Assembly (NCBI RefSeq): GCF_030519355.1
Contig: NZ_JAUMKC010000019.1
Coordinates: forward strand, 1 to 64,000
Direction: 5' to 3'
Length of the DNA: 64,000 nt
Source: Mucilaginibacter sp. L3T2-6
GTDB lineage: Bacteria; Bacteroidota; Bacteroidia; Sphingobacteriales; Sphingobacteriaceae
Shown here: one piece after another, positions 61,650 through 64,000 of the stretch
Layout of the letters: each line of letters begins with the position of its first letter
Numbering within the stretch: the first letter of the stretch is position 1
The notes under the pieces: generated by a model
What the model was told of the DNA's origin: nothing
Databases searched by the model: none
What the model saw: the letters and a program-made list of their open reading frames with translations, nothing else
Position numbers and translations under genes: made by a program

Positions 61650-62162
61650 ATGAAAAAGCTGTTGATATTAATGATATATCTTATGCCATCCCTGTTGCTT
61701 GCTCAAAATTTGAAAGAATACAAAGCGGCTAATGGCAGGACTTACCATGTTGGCGATACACTCAAAATCGGCATGGGTTCCACATCCGATGGCAATTTTA
61801 AATATATACAAGTCACCCCTCCACCGTTTTTTCCGCCCAGGCCAAATGGCAACGGCATGAACGTCCGAAAAGATTTTTCGATGAGCACCGCTGTTATCCG
61901 GAAAATCAAAACCGCCTCACAGGTTACCGGTTCAGACAAAGTGGTTTTTACCGTAAAAGCGGGCGGAATTGGAACCTATGATGTGTGGATTGCCGAAGCG
62001 ATTGCGGCTTGTGAGGTAACACCATGTGCAGGTTCAACTAGCACGGGGACGACAGGCGGCAGCGTTGCGGATGAAATTTTGAAGTTGAAAAAACTTTTAG
62101 ATTCCGGCGCATTAACACAAGCGGAATTTAATGCGCAAAAAAAGAAATTACTTGGTGAATGA
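61650..62162 (+). CDS. Secreted hypothetical protein with C-terminal SHOCT domain
   Basis: 170 residues. Signal peptide to ~18 (LILMIYLMPSLLLAQ). A beta-rich middle with a Pro-rich stretch (VTPPPFFPPRPNGNGMN), two cysteines (EAIAACEVTPCAG), a Gly/Thr/Ser linker, and a 32-residue SHOCT helix pair (VADEILKLKKLLDSGALTQ). SHOCT domains often oligomerise or target proteins to membranes. No specific function. Confidence 0.8.
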   Translation: MKKLLILMIYLMPSLLLAQNLKEYKAANGRTYHVGDTLKIGMGSTSDGNFKYIQVTPPPFFPPRPNGNGMNVRKDFSMSTAVIRKIKTASQVTGSDKVVFTVKAGGIGTYDVWIAEAIAACEVTPCAGSTSTGTTGGSVADEILKLKKLLDSGALTQAEFNAQKKKLLGE

Positions 62163-62260
62163 CCGGGGAGTTGAAAAGGCCTTGCTAAGCGATCCACGCC
62201 ATGCATTGAATATATCCTGTTGACCAATTTCTGTGTCGGCCTCTGTCTTATCGGACAATT

Positions 62261-64000
62261 TTATGCATAAGCGCCAACCAGCGGCAAGTTGAAATAAAAT
62301 GTACTGCCTTTGCTAATGGCCGAAGAAACAGACAATTTTCCGCCATTCAGCTCCACTAGTTCTTTACATAACAGCAAGCCGATACCAGTGCCGCGCTCGC
62401 CAGATGTACCGGAGTTTGAAAAATGCGTATTTAATGAAAATAGCTTTTCGACTTCTTCGGGGCTCATGCCTTTACCGGTGTCGGTTACACTTACTATAAT
62501 GGAATTGTCCTCCATTGCTGTGGAGAGAGTGATTCTGCCGCTATTATTTGTAAACTTAATGGCATTACTTATAAGATTGCGCAGTATAACTTTAATATGA
62601 TTTTCATCGGCCAGCACCGATTGCCCGGGAAAGGCACTATTAATAAACTCAATATTTTTTTGCTGCAGGTGATGTGTAAAGGTTTGTTCCATTTCGACCC
62701 CTAACAGAAAAACATCAATATTGATTGAATTCACATTTTTGCCCTTAATTTGACTGCCGGCCCATTCCGTCAGGTTCGAAAGGGTTAATTCCGCGCCCTT
62801 AATAATCGGCCTTATTTCTCTCATCAGGTCACTAATTTCAGTCGCGCTAAGGTATTCATCGTTAAACAGTTCAATGATGTTGCTCATATTAGCAACCGGA
62901 GTACGGAGATCGTGACCAATAACAGCCAGCAGTTTATCCTTCAAACCATTGACAGATTGAAGATTGACAGTCTGTGCCTCTATCAGCACTTTTTGGTCCA
63001 GCAATGCCTTATGCTGCTGTTCAAGTTTAGTGCTGAGCAGTTTCTTTTGTTTGTAAAGGTACCAGGTGACAAATAATAGGGCGATCAAAACAACCAACGA
63101 TGCAGAAAGAAATATTATCAGGTTGGTTTGAGCTTTTATTTTGGCTTTGTTCTCCCGGTCGCTTACTTCCATCAGTTTAATGCCACTTATCTTAGCACTG
63201 AGGTCATGATAATTTTCTATAAGCTTTGCAGTTTTTAGCTTTGATGCATTACTGATACTATCATTTAAAGAACTATACCTCTTTTGATAAGCAAGCGCTT
63301 GTTTTAAGTCGTTCTTTGCTTCGAAACTGCGGACGAGTGATTTAAATCCGTCTTTCTGGGCATCAATCAAACCGATACTATCGGCTAGCGCTATACCCTT
63401 TTGAGCGTAATTAATCGCTTCGTTATATTTATTCAAGCTATTATTTATAATTGCGTATTCAACATAAATTTTTGCCCGTAAGCGTTTATTGCCTATAACC
63501 CGGCTCATTTTTAAAGCAATATTATCGTAATAAAGTGCTTTTTTCAAATCGCCCTTACTTTTATATATGCCTGCGAGGCGCGCATTCAGTATAGCAATAT
63601 CGCCGGTTGCTTTTATACCTGAATGCAGGGCCAACGCATGCAGGGCATCAGCTATAGCCTGCGGGTAGTTTTTAAGAGCACAATACACGTATGATTTTTC
63701 ACTGAACACTTCAGCAAGCCTTCCAATGTCATTACCTGCAAGCCCAAGCGATTTATTTAAATTTATTAGCGCCCGGTTATAGTTGCCCAGATCGGCATAG
63801 GTACGGCCCAGGGCATTGAAACAGTCAGATAAGTATAAATTACTATGCTTTGGCAAGTTATTTAGCGCTGAATTGAGATAAAAAAGGCTGATAGTATAAT
63901 AAGATTGCGACCAGTAAATAAGCCCTATATTGTAATAGCTGCGACCCTTACCCAATAAGTAATTGTTTTTTTCAGAAAGCAGCAGGGCCGCCTCGGCTAA
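62261..64000 (-). CDS. Sensor histidine kinase with TPR sensor region (5' end beyond window)
   Basis: The frame is open to the last base, so the start lies outside. About 565 residues from an internal TTG at 63955, plus 15 more to the edge. TPR repeats fill the first ~250 residues (SYYNIGLIYWSQSYYTIS, ALGRTYADLGNYNRALINLNKS, ARLAGIYKSKGDLKKALYYDN). One membrane segment (TNLIIFLSASLVVLIALLFVTWYLY), a coiled coil, then HisKA (LLAVIGHDLRTPVANM, phosphorylated His) and HATPase_c (NLISNAIKFTNN, VTDTGKGMSPEE, GTGIGLLLCKELV). It likely signals to a response regulator not in the window. Confidence 0.92.
   Translation of the reverse strand, partial: LAEAALLLSEKNNYLLGKGRSYYNIGLIYWSQSYYTISLFYLNSALNNLPKHSNLYLSDCFNALGRTYADLGNYNRALINLNKSLGLAGNDIGRLAEVFSEKSYVYCALKNYPQAIADALHALALHSGIKATGDIAILNARLAGIYKSKGDLKKALYYDNIALKMSRVIGNKRLRAKIYVEYAIINNSLNKYNEAINYAQKGIALADSIGLIDAQKDGFKSLVRSFEAKNDLKQALAYQKRYSSLNDSISNASKLKTAKLIENYHDLSAKISGIKLMEVSDRENKAKIKAQTNLIIFLSASLVVLIALLFVTWYLYKQKKLLSTKLEQQHKALLDQKVLIEAQTVNLQSVNGLKDKLLAVIGHDLRTPVANMSNIIELFNDEYLSATEISDLMREIRPIIKGAELTLSNLTEWAGSQIKGKNVNSINIDVFLLGVEMEQTFTHHLQQKNIEFINSAFPGQSVLADENHIKVILRNLISNAIKFTNNSGRITLSTAMEDNSIIVSVTDTGKGMSPEEVEKLFSLNTHFSNSGTSGERGTGIGLLLCKELVELNGGKLSVSSAISKGSTFYFNLPLVGAYA

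Noticed and set aside
1..64000. CRISPR array, prophage structural genes or insertion sequences
   Set aside because: No regularly spaced repeats, Cas-like proteins, transposases or phage structural proteins were found; only the integrase fragment at the left end suggests mobility.

Overview
The window looks like a chromosomal segment from a soil or rhizosphere Bacteroidota, family Sphingobacteriaceae; Mucilaginibacter or a close relative is my best guess from protein character. The basis is the TAnnTTTG -7 promoter boxes, the scarcity of Shine-Dalgarno sequences, a DGPF/ECF42 sigma pair, an SRP RNA of the Bacteroidota type, and a large Tat-exported sugar-oxidation cluster. No database search was possible; family calls rest on motifs and remembered families.

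Left edge (1-1116): the N-terminal two thirds of a Bacteroidota tyrosine integrase, divergent from nothing and lying directly downstream of the 3' end of a tRNA-Pro(TGG) gene. This is the usual arrangement at the edge of an integrated element, which would extend leftward out of the window. 1248-5315 holds a possible 33-residue membrane peptide, an ECF42-type sigma factor with its DGPF partner, and a membrane nucleotide-sugar dehydratase for surface polysaccharide.

5728-13266 is a complete assimilatory sulfate-to-sulfide operon: sulfite reductase, siroheme methyltransferase, a siroheme dehydrogenase fused to a TSUP permease, APS reductase, and CysD and CysN. A consensus promoter and a foldable leader RNA precede it. 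The set fits an APS (not PAPS) route, since the CysH has the Fe-S cysteines and no CysC is present.

13332-39840 is mostly housekeeping: msrA, an aldo/keto reductase, queE, an OmpA-like protein, recQ, a mannose-1-phosphate guanylyltransferase, rlmB, dnaB (behind two perfect DnaA boxes), two tandem 2H-phosphoesterase-like genes, the SRP RNA, an SpmA-SpmB fusion, two DinB-like genes and a DUF3052 gene, folD, lepA, a fructosamine-kinase-like gene, a zinc-ribbon membrane gene broken by an in-frame stop, a GH-A clan hydrolase, a flavin reductase and a dicarboxylate symporter.

39944-61366 is almost entirely on the minus strand. It is a sugar-processing island with two GMC oxidoreductases, two gluconate-2-dehydrogenase subunit-3-like partners, a lipoprotein cytochrome c, a DUF1080 hydrolase, four TIM-barrel isomerase-like proteins, two Gfo/Idh/MocA proteins, two MFS transporters, a DUF4965 glutaminase-like protein and a PD40 protein. 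Six proteins start with twin-arginine-like leaders. Together they fit periplasmic C3 oxidation of glycosides followed by cleavage of the 3-keto product, uptake and reduction. No SusC/SusD pair or local regulator is visible.

Right edge (61650-64000): a secreted SHOCT protein and a TPR sensor histidine kinase cut by the window end. Many intergenic spacers throughout share short recurring words and form inverted repeats; these are listed as findings.
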